In this document: in pieces, positions 1 to 12,990 of the stretch | Layout: the number at the start of each line of letters is the position of its first letter | How positions within the stretch are numbered: the stretch's first letter is position 1 | NCBI GenBank assembly: GCA_947579605.1 | Contig: OX388307.1 | Location: forward strand, 18,701,237 to 18,765,236 | DNA from: Athripsodes cinereus | Lineage: Eukaryota; Arthropoda; Insecta; Trichoptera; Leptoceridae | Length of the DNA: 64,000 bases | Direction: 5' to 3' | Notes under the pieces: model-generated | Database searches by the model: none | What the model saw: the letters and a program-made list of their open reading frames with translations, nothing else | Told to the model about the DNA's origin: nothing | Position numbers and translations under genes: made by a program

Positions 1-28
1 TCCTGGAGCGAGCCATATGCTTTGAAAG

Positions 29-91
29 GGTTCTGGGTAACATCCATTTGAGTGTCGTTGCCATACTTACTGGCAGAGTTACCCAGAAACC
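29..91. repeat. Hairpin, GGTTCTGGGTAAC arms
   Basis: GGTTCTGGGTAAC (29-41) is inverted as GTTACCCAGAAACC (78-91), with an inner TGCCA/TGGCA pair. Probably a foldback repeat. Confidence 0.6.
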
Positions 92-109
92 TAACATATT
101 ATATATTAT

Positions 110-817
110 GGTCAATTCTGAATCATAAAATAGTTTAGTTGCACTAACTAAGTGTAAGGAGATAGTTGAGTCATAATATTTAGTTCAAATTCGTATTCAC
201 AGTTTTCCGTACTAAAACTAATTTAGTTAGCTAGTTCTTTTTGACACCTTAGTACAACTATAAATTTCGAGAATCTATGGATTTCGTATTCAGAACGAAA
301 TTTTAGTTGACATCTGACAACTACAATTAGTTGCATTTGGCAGAATTTTATTCGCGACTTTTAATGTGCGAATATTATTAGTTGCTGTCATTTTGCCGCA
401 GAATATTGCTATATTTTGGAAGTTTAATGTTGTTTTTTCAATTAAAATTAATAAATGGATATTTTTAGGGTCCTCGCAACTCTTGGCATCTATAAATTGT
501 AAAATTATACCACCACCGACGCAAATGCGAACGTCAAAATATACCGGCAAATCTGACATTTCACAATTTTCACGCGCGACAACTATTAAATTGTTGTCAG
601 AAGTGTAAATCGGAACGTGAAAAACATTTTTTATTGCGGCATCACCGACTAATATTTGTTTGTCTCATAGATTTTACCGTTTGCCCTTGGTGGTTATCGA
701 GTTTATAGTTGTTTATAGTTCTTAACTAATACTGAATACGAATTTGCACTATAATGACTAATAGTAGTCAACTATTATTAGTTAGTTTAGTTAGTTCATC
801 AATATTCAGAATTGGCC
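110..817. mobile_element. Non-autonomous TIR element, about 708 bp
   Basis: GGTCAATTCTGAAT at 110-123 is inverted at 804-817 (GGCCAATTCTGAAT, one mismatch). Further inside, AATTCGTATTCA (188-199) faces TGAATACGAATT (733-744). Both arms are rich in TTAGTT/AACTAA runs. No target duplication is certain. Small open frames on both strands (290-608) lie wholly inside and have no recognisable domain. Confidence 0.6.
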
Positions 818-3800
818 CTATTTATGTTAGAAAAGGTGTTTTCGCAGAGCATATTATGTATGGCTATCGTCTTTTGGGTAGTATAGGTACAGTAGTCTTG
901 AAAAAGGCTTTTAAGTTGCTCTTGAGAAAGACCGTTGACTTCTGCACAAAGTTTCGTGCATCATGATTCAAGCAGACATCAACCGGGGCCTAGAGGAACG
1001 GCGGCAAGCTTCGGCGGCACGGGTGTCTTAGAGACAGCAGGAGTCGATGAACAAGGTTATGAATGTCACTAACCTTTTGTGTACCTAACACTGCTTCACC
1101 TTTTCACGTATTTACCTCCGGTTATAATTACAGATACTTATAATATTATACTCTCTTGTTTGTGATTTCGCTCATTATACAAACAAACATCTACCAATGC
1201 TACGCAGTCCCTAAGTGTTTTCTTATCACGTGTTAAATATCCTAGAATGATATATTATATCACACTTATCTGAAAAATTACGTATTTTATACGGAGGATT
1301 AATTCCTTTAAATAATTCAATGTGTTTTGGTTCACACATTCTTGTGTCGAACGTAAAGCGTGGAAACAAGTATCTTACAAATATTGAGTTAAGTAATTCA
1401 GGTATTATTCTACTCATGGCAAATATATATGAAGATCTAAGAAAAAACAGTTATTGACTCAAAAAGATTAGTGATAAAGTTGATGAGTCACCTCTATCAC
1501 GACATTTCTAACACGGATATAATTGACCCTGGAACGATCTACTGGATAATTATCCAGGTCGTCAAAAATCTTGTAAACGTATTAACTGTTATTTTTGACC
1601 CACTATTTTTTTACATTTTTCAGCACAACTCATATTATTTGCTTCGACAAATAACAATAATTCATACAGAAAATAAGAATTTCCATTACAGTTTCTTTCA
1701 TGTTGATTAATATGAATCCTTAATAATTATTAGAGTGAAAGTTATCTGGCAGTCTATATAAGCTTTGCTGGTGTATATCTATATTGTTATTTTTGCTATT
1801 TGTTAATGTTTGTATGTTGTATCACTCTGGAATGTTGTAACTTTTATGAAATGAAATCAGCGAGGTTCTAAATCTGATCCTCGTTTGAAACATGCGGCTT
1901 TCTCTAAGTTTTCCCCGCTCGTAGATAGTTTCCTATCTCATCAGGTGATAATATTGCATATTTCAATGATTTTCAATTTTAATATACCGCAAATTAATGT
2001 TTTTTTTATCTATTCAGCAAAATAAGAGTCTTCTAAAATGATTATAAAAAAAAGATCAATCTTGATTCTTTTGGATACTCGAGTCCAACAGCTGGATTTA
2101 AACCATAAAAATGCAAGACCAACCATCTGTTTCTCAATTTTGTATGATATCATTTAATATGTTTAGAGTACGATAAAGAATATAATGTACAAATAATAAT
2201 GATATCCAGATGATTTTTACAGCACCGTTTTGTGGACAGCTCCACCTCAAGGGCGCATACTATTCGAGTAACGTCATTTAATGATTTAAGGCACGCAATA
2301 TAGCTTAAATAATATATTAACAAACGAGATGCTCAAGTAATTAATAAAGTACTTTTGTTTGAACTGTTGTTTCAATAGCAAGTAAATTATTATTTAGCTT
2401 AAAGTTATTTAAAATGCCTTATAGCTTTTTATTTTTACCAATGTTTTGGTTTATTTTTCATTCGTTTATAATAATAAAAGGTTTGCTTTACATTGTGGAA
2501 ATATATTGGTATTCAGACAATTTATGTATGTAGGTATATTTATATTTACATCGGAGTTGTCTTTTATCTCCGTGAAAGGGTTGTGCCGTGACTGCGCCAG
2601 TAAACAAAATTAACTATTCCAACAACATGCGTGGGCACAAATAAGTAATTATTTTGTAATTAATACGAATTCATACATAATTATTTTGTGATTTTACCAA
2701 AATATTTCATCTTGTAGAAATTTCAACATCGCTTCTTCTCTCATATTAAATTTTCAGTTTGAAGACGCTTGAGTCGCGATGTAGATATATTATAATTAAT
2801 ACTCTTTGTACGGCCTTCTCTTATTTTTAATAATGTTATTTTGTAGCTGTAGGTGGTTTTAAAATATATTATTAAAGTAGTCGTGTTTTTATTTTCTTTT
2901 TAGAATTCTGATTAAGAGAGGTAGTTCTTAAGGTTTTTTTTATATGAAAGGTACCCTGCTTGCTTTTTTTTTCAAAAGTATGGTTCTTATAGCCATTCTT
3001 GGAATGTTTATTTTTATTTCAAGAAAATCTTGTTTTTTTAACTTTTTTATTTAGAGCAAAGGTATTTTTCTTTTCAATTCTCATAAAAACCTCTTCAGAA
3101 CCGGATTATTCAGCTTACTTTATAATAACAGTTTGAACAGTCTACATTTTGCAAAGTTTTTCTACTATTTTTGAAATTTGTTTATTTCAACAACTTTACA
3201 AAAAGACGCTTTCCAATGTTGTTCTTTAATTCAACACTTCAACTATACATTAATTTCTTTCGTAAGACATAGAATATGCCTTTTGTCAAACGACTTTCAC
3301 AAAGAAATGTTGATACAAACTCATCTCTCGATGTAGCTGCATCGAAGAAAACATAATTACGGTAAGAAGGCGTTTTGAGACTTTTCATCTAAATATAAGT
3401 TGATAATATAGTTTGATTTTTGATCAATTCCTACCACTAAAAAGACTCGCTTTTAAAATTTGCTAATCCTTTTTTAGAATACTATATAAAATAAAGTATA
3501 TTTTAAGACGTTGGCAATGAGTATAGAACAGGCCTCCATTATACGCAACTCCGATCCAATCTCATACATTGACCAGCCACTATCTCTGTATTCTGCACAT
3601 GTTTGTTGTTGCTATATAATTCCTTATTTCTCATTCAAATTCATTTCTGTAAACTATAGAAACAGATATAGCTTTTGTTATATTTTTTTTAATTTTATTC
3701 ATTTTCAATGTTCAAATATATTTTTTATTATTCAAAACTCACGTAGTTTGAGCCACTACATATTAAACCTTTTCCTTCATACAAACACACTTAGGTTGAG

Positions 3801-4426
3801 TAGTTAGGACTCGTATTTTGTTTAATTTGTACTTGAAGAGTTATTATTTTATTAGATTATGTTTTGGGGATAATTAAATTCACTCAGCAAACATGTAAAA
3901 TAGAAATGAAAATAATATAATACTATATCTTATTATGTTATGGAAATTACACAAGTTGAATTTGCTGTTCTTTGATGTAACCCAGTAGCTGTAGGTATAT
4001 GATATATATACATACTACAGTATGTAGCATTATAGTACAAGATTATTTGTGTACATGTATGATTTCAATTATAACTTTAAACATCTAGTATTGTGCATAT
4101 TCAAATGTATAATATGTATATACCTATCTACCGTACAATATGCGAAACATTGTTGTAAAGTTTTACTGTTAATACCTTTCCATATAATCTATTGTTTTCA
4201 TATACAAGTAACTTTTGAATAAATCTATGGAATACACATCATTACTAAAAGTATAGAGATATGTCCTAGTAACATGTCATTCATAACATAAAATGTTTAT
4301 TACTATTATATTGTGATATACATTTAATTATTCTTTCTATTTATTTGTATTAATCAGTTTCAAGTTTTTTTTTTTGTATTACTTAATCAGTTTCATAAGT
4401 TTTATTTTAATAAGTTTTATGCAAGG
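818..4426. other. AT-rich DNA with no gene seen
   Basis: Short chance ORFs only. A slightly GC-richer patch at 970-1040 has no recognisable content. Confidence 0.6.
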
Positions 4427-4574
4427 TTTTTTTTTTAATAAAATTCAATATTTATTTATTCTTTTTGCACATCATCATTATATAACAGTGTTAACAAAAT
4501 AATATAAAATTTAGAAAACTAGGACGACATGCAGTGGCGAGATTATCACTATAAAGTGATTTCTTCCATCTAAC
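4427..4574 (-). mobile_element. LINE 3' tail (antisense)
   Basis: Starts with a T10 run (4427-4436, the poly(A) of the minus strand) and an inverted AATAAA-rich stretch, and ends GATTTCTTCCATCTAACC. A close copy is at 30571-30703 (shared ATGCAGTGGCGAGATTATCAC). The inverted GTGATAA and GGAAGAAATCAC blocks match the tail family at 42763. Confidence 0.65.
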
Positions 4575-5353
4575 CACGACATATTGAGTCATAACAAATT
4601 TACTTATGTAAAATATAAAATATAATATACAAAACATCAATACACAACCAAAGAAAAAAATACAAAATTTAAAATAATATTTGACACACACCCAACATGT
4701 GGTAGGGATTATGGATCAGAGGAGGGGGGGGGGCTAGGGAACGGATACTGAGTTAGAAGATAGAATTTTTTCCTTAACAGAAGATTTAAAACATTGAGCG
4801 ATTGTGAAACTCTATGCGAAGAAGGAAGATTGTTCCAACAACGAGCACAATAAACTGAGAATGATTTCGAAAAATAATTGTGTTATCCTGTAATTTATAA
4901 GTTTAACCATAACTATTTAACAACAATAAGAACTATTAATTGTTTTACTTTTATACCTCTAGTTTATGAAATTCAATAAAATGTTTTTTGTCCATGAAAT
5001 TTCTGTTTTTATATTCATGTTACGAAGCAATTATTATGAACTAGCTTACCCTATTGCACTCACGAAAAATAATCATACCTATTAACAATAACGTTTGTTT
5101 CTAAAATTATATTAAAATAAATAAATAAATATTGTTTTTTGTGGTATTATTGTTCTTGTTGTGTAATTAATTGAATATTTGACTTGTGGATTCTGATTCT
5201 TTACATTTGCGGCTGCTTGCAATACTATGATTTAATTTTTTAAATATGATATTTGATAATTGTAATTTGTAATGCACATTACATGTGTGACAAGTTCAAG
5301 TGCCCCATGACAAGGGCCCAAGGACTCTTTGTCGGTTTTTCCTTCATCTAGTG

Positions 5354-5674
5354 CATGGGTGGCCAACATTTTCAGCGGCCGGGCCAAAAATCAGAATGAG
5401 ATTTCCTACCGGGCCGCACAACAATATACTCCGTATATGGAACATTTGATCATTTTACTTCACCTTAAAATTTCTACCCCCCCGTCGCCAAATTTTCAAC
5501 ATGGTATAGGATCTTGAAATGTTTCAAAACTCCTCGGTTTTCGTTAGGAATATTTTCTCAAAATACCTCTTTCAAAAAGTATCGGATACTTGAACCGACT
5601 ATTATTAAAAAAGTGTGCATATGCTTCGCGGGCCGCACGTAGACACCCAACGGGCTGCGGGTTGGCCACTCTTG
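5354..5674. mobile_element. hAT-type MITE, GTGGCCAAC termini
   Basis: Termini CATGGGTGGCCAAC / CAAGAGTGGCCAAC (inverted, 12 of 14 identical) with the 8-bp duplication ATCTAGTG at 5346-5353 and 5675-5682. Subterminal GCGGGCCGCAC-like blocks on both sides. The core TTTCAAAACTCCTCGG is shared with the elements at 51047 and 57753. The 62-codon ORF here is chance. Confidence 0.85.
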
Positions 5675-5682
5675 ATCTAGTG

Positions 5683-8600
5683 TATGTTATATTATTTTAT
5701 TTATTGACATCTTAATTTATTAAAAGTAGATTCCTCTGACAATTCAAAATATTTTTATTACATTTCTTAAAAAAAAATTATTCATTAGTTGAATTTTAGA
5801 CAAAGTCTCTTTAAAACTGTGATATGTTTTGTCAAAAAATAATAGATGTATTTATATTTTTTTGTACGAAACGTGTCTATAGGGTACATAGATATGTAGA
5901 TATTATGAACGGACTGAAATATTTGTGTGTTGCTATTTGTATTCCAAACATTATTATAGAATATACTTGTAAGAAGTGAAATAAAAATAACAAGGTATTT
6001 CATAAAATATATTGAGTTTGTTTTATTTTGTTTGTATTATTGTTGTTGTTTTCGATATGTTTTTATTACGATATATATTATACAAATTTTATTATGATAA
6101 TAGGTGGATATGGGTAGGTGTATTATTTATTTGAGATAAAGCATTCTCATAAGACTCATGGTCTACTCAAGATTTACTGTCACTTAAAAGAGAAAAACTT
6201 TCACGGAAAAGGAATGAATAATGTCTCTTCCTTCAAAAAGTACATTTGTTTAGTATTATAAGGAGAAATCGGCGTAACTAAGTTCTACTCTAAACTGCTT
6301 TTAAACCAACGACTTATCTGCCTTAAAATGTAATTTAAATACATAAAACTTTAATTTTATTTTTAATTTATATATATATTTTTCCAACAATATCAAACCT
6401 AACTACTACAAAAATCGATATCACCAAACGTAACTTTTTCTTAATCTGATTACATATTGTGTTCTAAGAACAGCAAGTAATGGAATTTACTGTCTTAGGT
6501 ACTATATTTTTTCTGTTCTGAAGCAGTACCAAACTAGCTAATGATTTATATTTTTAAATAAAGTTTATAGATATGTCTTTAATCACATAATCAATTAAAT
6601 ATTATGAAGTCATCTCTTAATAATTTCCGAATTTGTATATATTATTTCTACAACAGAAATAACTTCATCGTTGTGTAGATAATGCCATAGACAATCACTT
6701 TCTACTTCTCATTATTAAATTTATTATTTATTTGTTTTGTTGTCACGATTTCATATAAACACCTGTGTATTGATTTATTGACTTTTACTTGAGAAAAGTA
6801 GCAATTTGAAATACAACACAATGAAGAAAATATATTGAATACTCCATACATACCTATATACATTGATTGTTATGAGTATTGAACCTTCATAATTCTAACT
6901 TCCTACCATTTCGTCCCAAACTATGATTTTCAACACTTAGGTATATCAATTACTATTTTTTAGTTTTTGATGAATTTGACAGTGTGACTTTTTGGTGTTA
7001 GATATTTTAAATTCTTAGTAACAGTCATGAACCAACTTTGTTGCATTATTTGATAAATTTGCACTGTGAAAGCTTGGCCATATCAGTTTGTACGTTGATA
7101 ATCACTCGTAATAATGAATTGAAGAATGATAATAATCAACTTATCGGCTGTCTTTGAAATGTTCCACATTGATTATAGGTTATCACGACCTGTTCAACAC
7201 GAGTATACCTATTCTAAATAGGATATCTAGCAATAATAATAATATTACGATCATCGCATCACAATATCGATTCTCCCAGACATCGTGACTCATTATTTAT
7301 TATATGTACTGTACTTTCTTGTTATTTTGTGGTTTACTTTAAACCTACTAGTAAACTAGAATGGATTTGTATGAGGTACCTACCTACACCTCACACCTTT
7401 CACCTGACAATGTACCTATGTAGTTCGATACTGTTAAATGTTCCGGAGAAGGTATGAAGAATTATCTTTAGTAGGTACTTATGATATTTTGTGAATATAA
7501 AGAAATACTTTTGATATGGTCAACCGTTGATAGAAAGAAAATATTTATAAGTTTATACCATATATATATAATAGAAATGTGTATTTTTCCTGTTCGTTTC
7601 TATAAATATTGAATTTTGATATTTAGATGAAAGCTATGCGCAGATAAATAATATTAAATCATTTTCTCCACTATTCGCATTGGATGTTCGTTACCTATAT
7701 CAAAAACTTCCGGCAGATCTTTCCAATAATAAAGTTCCGATAACATATCAACTTATCGACGTATCATATTTCCAAACCATCAAGTCTTTCCATCAGTAAC
7801 ATCCTTTATTCTACTTTACGCAAGTGCTTTCTATTTTATAATTACGTTTTTTTTTTCAGCACCGCTCTCGATATTTTCACAGGAAATTTATATTTGGCCT
7901 ATTTTAACATGCAATGCGTCTTTTAGTTTCTCTCAACAGATGACAAAGTTCCCCAATTTATGCTTTAAAACTGTTTTTATATCGTAGACTATTATTAATA
8001 TGGTGTCACGTTTCTGCGCCATTTTTCATATAAAAAGGTTTTTTTATCATGAGTAACTAATGGCCCGTTATACGTCACGCGCAACATCCTGCCATGTCAC
8101 ACAACCAAATCAATTTCATACATTTCTTTTCTAAATTACTCTTAACTTTCATATTACACCGCATACTACTTTATTAGTTAAGTTGTGGCGCATTATTTAT
8201 TACTTATTCTATGTAAATATATTTCCCGACCTTTCCTCATTGGTGTTACACACATATTATAAGGTGTACCTATGTTATTGTAATAATTATGTAGGTACTA
8301 TGGACAAGTACTAACTCATGTAAGTTGCTAAGGTCTACCATCTATTACTACTGGAGTAGAAGAGACAAGAGGTTCTTCCTCGGATAGGATATTCAGCCGA
8401 TGAATCTAACCTAGTCAAGTACACCACGTGCATATTGATCGCGTGAAGTACACTCCTTATGTGTGAAGATAATTGCTTAATAAATCAGAGGAATAATATA
8501 ATGGGATGCACGAACTTGGTGTAAACTAATTTCCTCTCAAAAATACTTCTCATGCTTGATACCCAGAAATTTCTCTTTATTGACTTCGAGTCGGTTTGTT

Positions 8601-8889
8601 TGTACTGTTATTGTTTTGTGTTTAATACAAATATGCTTTTATTAACTCATAATTTTTGCACTTTCAAAGTTTCTTAACAGTTAAGTTTAATGTAGGTTAA
8701 TAAAGGCAAAGCTATCGATCACAAAAGAATTTATTAAAAACTTTACATACGTGATTTTCCCATTACAAATCTACATGTGTGGTGTTCTTTTTATAATTTA
8801 TTTTATAAGGATAAAAAAATCGTTGCTATTATTCAAGTTCACAATATTTTACCTTTAAGTACCTACTGACCCAAAATACTACTACTGTA
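5683..8889. other. AT-rich DNA with no gene seen
   Basis: About 3.2 kb without a recognisable gene, RNA or complete repeat. Confidence 0.6.
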
Positions 8890-8904
8890 GGTACCATCAC
8901 GGCA

Positions 8905-9056
8905 CATCCCTCAGGTGAGATCGCCAGCAGACCAGCTGCATGTAATAAACATGCATGCTGTCCTCTCCGCGACAACAAAATAGGTGGGAAGCCATATCTC
9001 TCAATTTAAGATGTAAAATGTCTTTATTTTTCGAATTTTTCGAACAAGATACACAA
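8905..9056 (+). repeat. Dispersed repeat, also at 23755
   Basis: Shares GAGACCAGCCGCATGTAATA-like sequence, AAACATGCATG and GTCCTCTCCGC with 23758-23880. In the second copy it ends in AATAAA and a long A-run, so it is probably the 3' part of a retroelement. Confidence 0.6.
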
Positions 9057-9062
9057 AAGCTC

Positions 9063-9235
9063 GTCGGTAGCCTGGAGGTAGAGTCTCGGCCTTCAGAACA
9101 TGGGGTCCTTGGTTCGATCCCAGGTGCCGGCATACTCCCCTTTCAAAGCACAAGCTTTAAGCTTAGTGTGAAAGGTGTATAAGGTTGTATTTAGGTTTAT
9201 AACAAACCCAGATATATCTTTAAAAAAAAAAAAAG
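9063..9235 (+). mobile_element. tRNA-derived SINE with poly(A)
   Basis: Positions 9063-9131 look like a tRNA: GTCGGTA pairs with TGCCGGC as a seven-pair acceptor stem, an A-box-like TAGCCTGGAGG follows, and a T-arm CTTGG-TTCGATC-CCAGG. The D and anticodon arms are poor. About 90 bases of tail and an A12-13 run (9222-9234) follow. AAAAGCT before the head and after the A-run may be the target duplication. A SINE fits better than a working tRNA. Confidence 0.68.
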
Positions 9236-10552
9236 CTTAGGGAAAAGAGTGTGAGATCATTTTTTTTTTTCGAAACTTTGTCAACATGGTTTTTGTCTGA
9301 TTGATAATACTATATATTAGATAGTAAGTAAACAGGTATATATCTTTATTTGAAAAATCTCAACTGAAAGTTCCAGAAGAACCATACAAGTATCAGACAT
9401 AATATATTGTGTCACCTTTGTAATAAACGTGAAGTAGGTATGAAGCAGAATCAAATGATATTTCAATTGGTTACCATAGTGAGTTACGATATTTCTATCT
9501 TATTATATACTTAATCCTTACCACTTTAAGAGATTTATTTATAATTCATATCCTAAATTTATTGATTGATGTTTACATGACTAATCAATATGATAGCCAA
9601 ATTAAATTTAATCAAATGTGAATACTGCAACTAAGTACAGATACCTACATGTACATAGGATAGACGTTTAGGAATTTATAAATTAGAATTGACAAACACC
9701 AACGATGTTGTATAAACAATAATTTTTCTGAATTCTCGTACCATTTTATAGAAACTGACCACTTTTTCAGCAACCTTAGTTTAAAATTACAACATACACA
9801 CACATACAATACTGAAAACAATAGAAATTATTAAAAATAGCAAATAGACTTAAACAGCTGTAAATAATAATAAACTTCTCAATTCATCTCCGTCACTACA
9901 ACTATTCCCGAGAACTCCAAGTTCTAAGAACTCCACGCCTGAAACCAACATGACCTCACCTACATCCATACCTTCACTGTAAATCTGAACGAACTTCTTT
10001 CATATTTGTTTTTGTTTTATTCAGTGTTGATCAGCATCTGATGATGCGGATTCGTAAAACCGGTCGTGCGTTAGTAACACTTAGATTATAAATATAATGA
10101 TATATATTACTCATTTTATTATATATAATAATTTAAATTTAATCAAATCCGTTTTGAAGCAGTGATATCCACGTAATCCCAGCTTACTATATCCCGTGCC
10201 ATTTTTTGTGTGTGTACATTTTCCTATGAGCACTACGTGTAATTTGTGTTATTCACGTACGAGTACTGTATTAGATAATAATATGTAATGCCTACACTTA
10301 ACTAATAATAGTATCAAACATTATATGATACGTGATGTTGTTTATTGAATTATGTGGTGTATTTCACCCTAAAGCACTTTCCAATATTGAATTTGCCAAA
10401 TTGTGTTTATTCTCGATTAATTAAACACCGCTCAGTAACATCCTATCAACATATGTAGCGACATCCGGAGAATCATCAACGGAAGTAAGCAATGGTCAGT
10501 ATTATTATTACATTAAAAATAGGGAGTAGTGTATTGCTTCTTTACTGAATTA
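9236..10552. other. AT-rich DNA; one hammerhead-like motif
   Basis: No gene seen. At 10034-10069 there is a CTGATGA core with flanking pairings, described in the findings. The GC-richer patch 9890-9990 was not recognised. Confidence 0.5.
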
Positions 10553-10738
10553 TCTATACTAATATTATAAAGAGAAAAGATTTGATTGTTTGCATTGAAG
10601 AGGCTCCGAAACTACTGGACCGATTTGAAAAATTATTTCACTGTTGGGAAGCTACACTATCCCCGGGTGACAAAGGTTATATTATATTTTCAAAAAAAAA
10701 TACCTATCTACCCGTGCGAAGCCGGTGCGGACCGCTAG
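10553..10738 (+). mobile_element. Short non-autonomous Helitron
   Basis: Starts TCTATACTAATATTATAAAG and ends in CTAG, sits between A and T, and has a CGGT-GCGG-ACCG hairpin directly before CTAG: the three structural marks of a Helitron. The interior (ACTACTGGACCGATTTGAAA) is of a type very abundant in Lepidoptera. The 64-codon ORF across it is chance. Confidence 0.82.
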
Positions 10739-10838
10739 TATACAATATTGATAAAACACATTTCAGTAGATTATAATTTAAGTTTTTTTTAAAGGAAAAC
10801 GTTCAACAAGAGCACTGCTCAATTTTGAGGGTCAAATA

Positions 10839-11722
10839 TAGAGGGTATCTTTTCCCGGATTATTTTTGTTCCCGGGAAACGGGAAATTTTAAAATGAATT
10901 TCCCGGGATTCCCGGGAATCCCGGGAAATTCATTATTATATTTATAAATATTCAATTTTCAACAAATTTGGTATAAAAACTCTCATAACTTGTTGACCCT
11001 TGCAAACATTTTGATTTGATAAAAAAAAATCAAATTTTTGTTACCAATATAAGTAATTTGCTTAAAAAAAACTAAATAGCTGACTGACGAGATTTATTTA
11101 GGTACTCTATGTTATATCAAAATAAAAATTGTTTACAAAATATATAAACTTTTAATATTTGATCATCCTATCAAGCAAAAAAATGTTATGGATTTTGGCA
11201 AAGCTTTTTAAAGATTTTTGACTTTAAAAAATGAGAAATTTCGACAAAAAAAGATTTTTTATATCGGTTAATATCCATGAATAAAACAAAAAAAATGACA
11301 GTTGGCTGCACTAATATTTTTAAGAACTATCTAACTTTTCGAAATATGTAAAAAAAAACATGAAAAATTGTAGGATTCTTATACATTGTCGGCCAAACAC
11401 ACCTCCGATTTCGAATTATATTTAGAATAATTATGCTTCTTTCAAACGAATACATTGAAGCTATAATTAAGTTTTTTTTTTAAAGTATAACACTTATATT
11501 GGTAATTAATATTATTTTTCATATTTTCATATCAAAATATTCGTCAGCTTCTACAAGTTTATCACGACTATTACAGTTAACTAAACAAAGATTTCGGTAT
11601 CGGTATGGCAATCTGCATGACTAATAATTTGTATTTTTCCCGGGAAAGGATTCGTTTTTTCCCGGGAAACGGGAAATAAAAATTAGAGGGTTTTCCCGGG
11701 AATTCCCGGGAGTAACCCTCTA
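10839..11722. mobile_element. hAT-type element, 884 bp, CCCGGGAA-rich ends
   Basis: Termini TAGAGGGTATC / TAGAGGGTTAC (inverted) with the 8-bp duplication GTCAAATA at 10831-10838 and 11723-11730. Both subterminal regions carry repeated TTCCCGGGAA palindromes: seven or more near the left end, several at the right. The 700-bp AT-rich middle has no transposase. Confidence 0.87.
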
Positions 11723-11730
11723 GTCAAATA

Positions 11731-12889
11731 TGTAATAAATGTGGTTTTTTTTAGTAATAAAGTGTGTAAGTAATATTATTAAATTGTAAATTTTATTTTA
11801 ATAAAAATATTTGAATTTGAAAAATTTGAAACAATACAATCGACTCTTTATTTAATTATATTTCGTACAAAATCTCATTATAGTGCTTTTGTGTCAGTTG
11901 CGTGATCAGTCCGAAACTTCTGTTTTATGTTCTATGTAAAGTTTTTGCGTTATAAAGGTTAAGATTACCCTGGAGATCTATTAAATTACTAACAAATTCT
12001 GTTTACAGTAAACAATTATCATCGAATGAAAAACCTAGTAACTGTAAGAACATAGATGAACATATTCATATTATACCTACATCGACTTATATGAGAATTT
12101 AAAATGTTACAATTTTTTTTAATTTATTCCGAGTTTCAATTTAGGAGCATAAAGATTTGACGTTTCAAACTTTTCTCTGTGCTTTTTTAACTTTTATAGA
12201 ATTTGATTTCAGATATACATAAAACGTATGTACAAGTGTAGGGAGATATATTTACAAACTTTTTAATTGACAGATTCTTGACATACGCACAATGGAAGTA
12301 AATAAATGAAAAGTATTTTTCGTAGGGCTATCTTTTTACATACATTAAAAAAAGTTGATAAAATAGGGGATCACAAATTCGATATTTTTTTATGAAAAGA
12401 ATTCATTAAATGTTTTCGTTTATGTGCTTTATTTAATTTCTCGCATATTAATGTTATATTCGATGTAAAACTGCACATGTGAGTTGTCCGAAGCTGTTTT
12501 GAGTACTAATGGTAATTTTGTTAAGTACGGTCATGAGGGTTACATCGTTCTTTGCTTTTAACATTTCAGAAATATAATAAAATAAATTAGCGGCAAGAGT
12601 GACTCCGCATTCTTAATCCAAATGATCATACTAACGCTTTTTACAATATTTTATCATTTCACACTTTTCTTGGTAAAATTAGTTTTATTGCTTTGCAAAT
12701 ATGTACACTGTTACGTTGTTATCGATCGATTAATTTAGGTCATTTAACAAGAAAAAAATTGTGCCATTTTTTTTATATTTTGTATATTCTATTGAAGAAG
12801 ACATACCAACACAGCTTCTTTTATTTACTTTTGTTAACTTTTATTTGATTTCTGTCTTGAACATAGATAAAAAAATTGTTTTATTATCA
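11731..12889. other. AT-rich DNA with no gene seen
   Basis: Nothing recognised. Confidence 0.6.
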
Positions 12890-12990
12890 CCTTGTAATAT
12901 ATGCAAAGATTGTGTTGAACTGTTTTAAAACTGTAAAAGGCGAATGCCGTTTATTGCTTGAATAAATAAATAAATATAATAAAAAATATT
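12890..12990 (+). mobile_element. LINE 3' tail
   Basis: AAAGGCGAATGCCGTTTATT, with its small GGCGAATGCC palindrome, followed by GAATAAATAAATAAATA. A decayed relative (AAAGGCTTATGCC then GAATAAATAAATAAAAA) is at 13747-13796. Confidence 0.55.

Noticed and set aside
5329..5517. 62-codon ORF on +
   Set aside because: Lies across the end of the hAT MITE.
9063..9131. Working tRNA gene
   Set aside because: D-arm and anticodon arm do not fold properly, and the piece continues into a body with poly(A), so a SINE is preferred.
10582..10776. 64-codon ORF on +
   Set aside because: Falls in the Helitron-like element; no protein similarity recognised.
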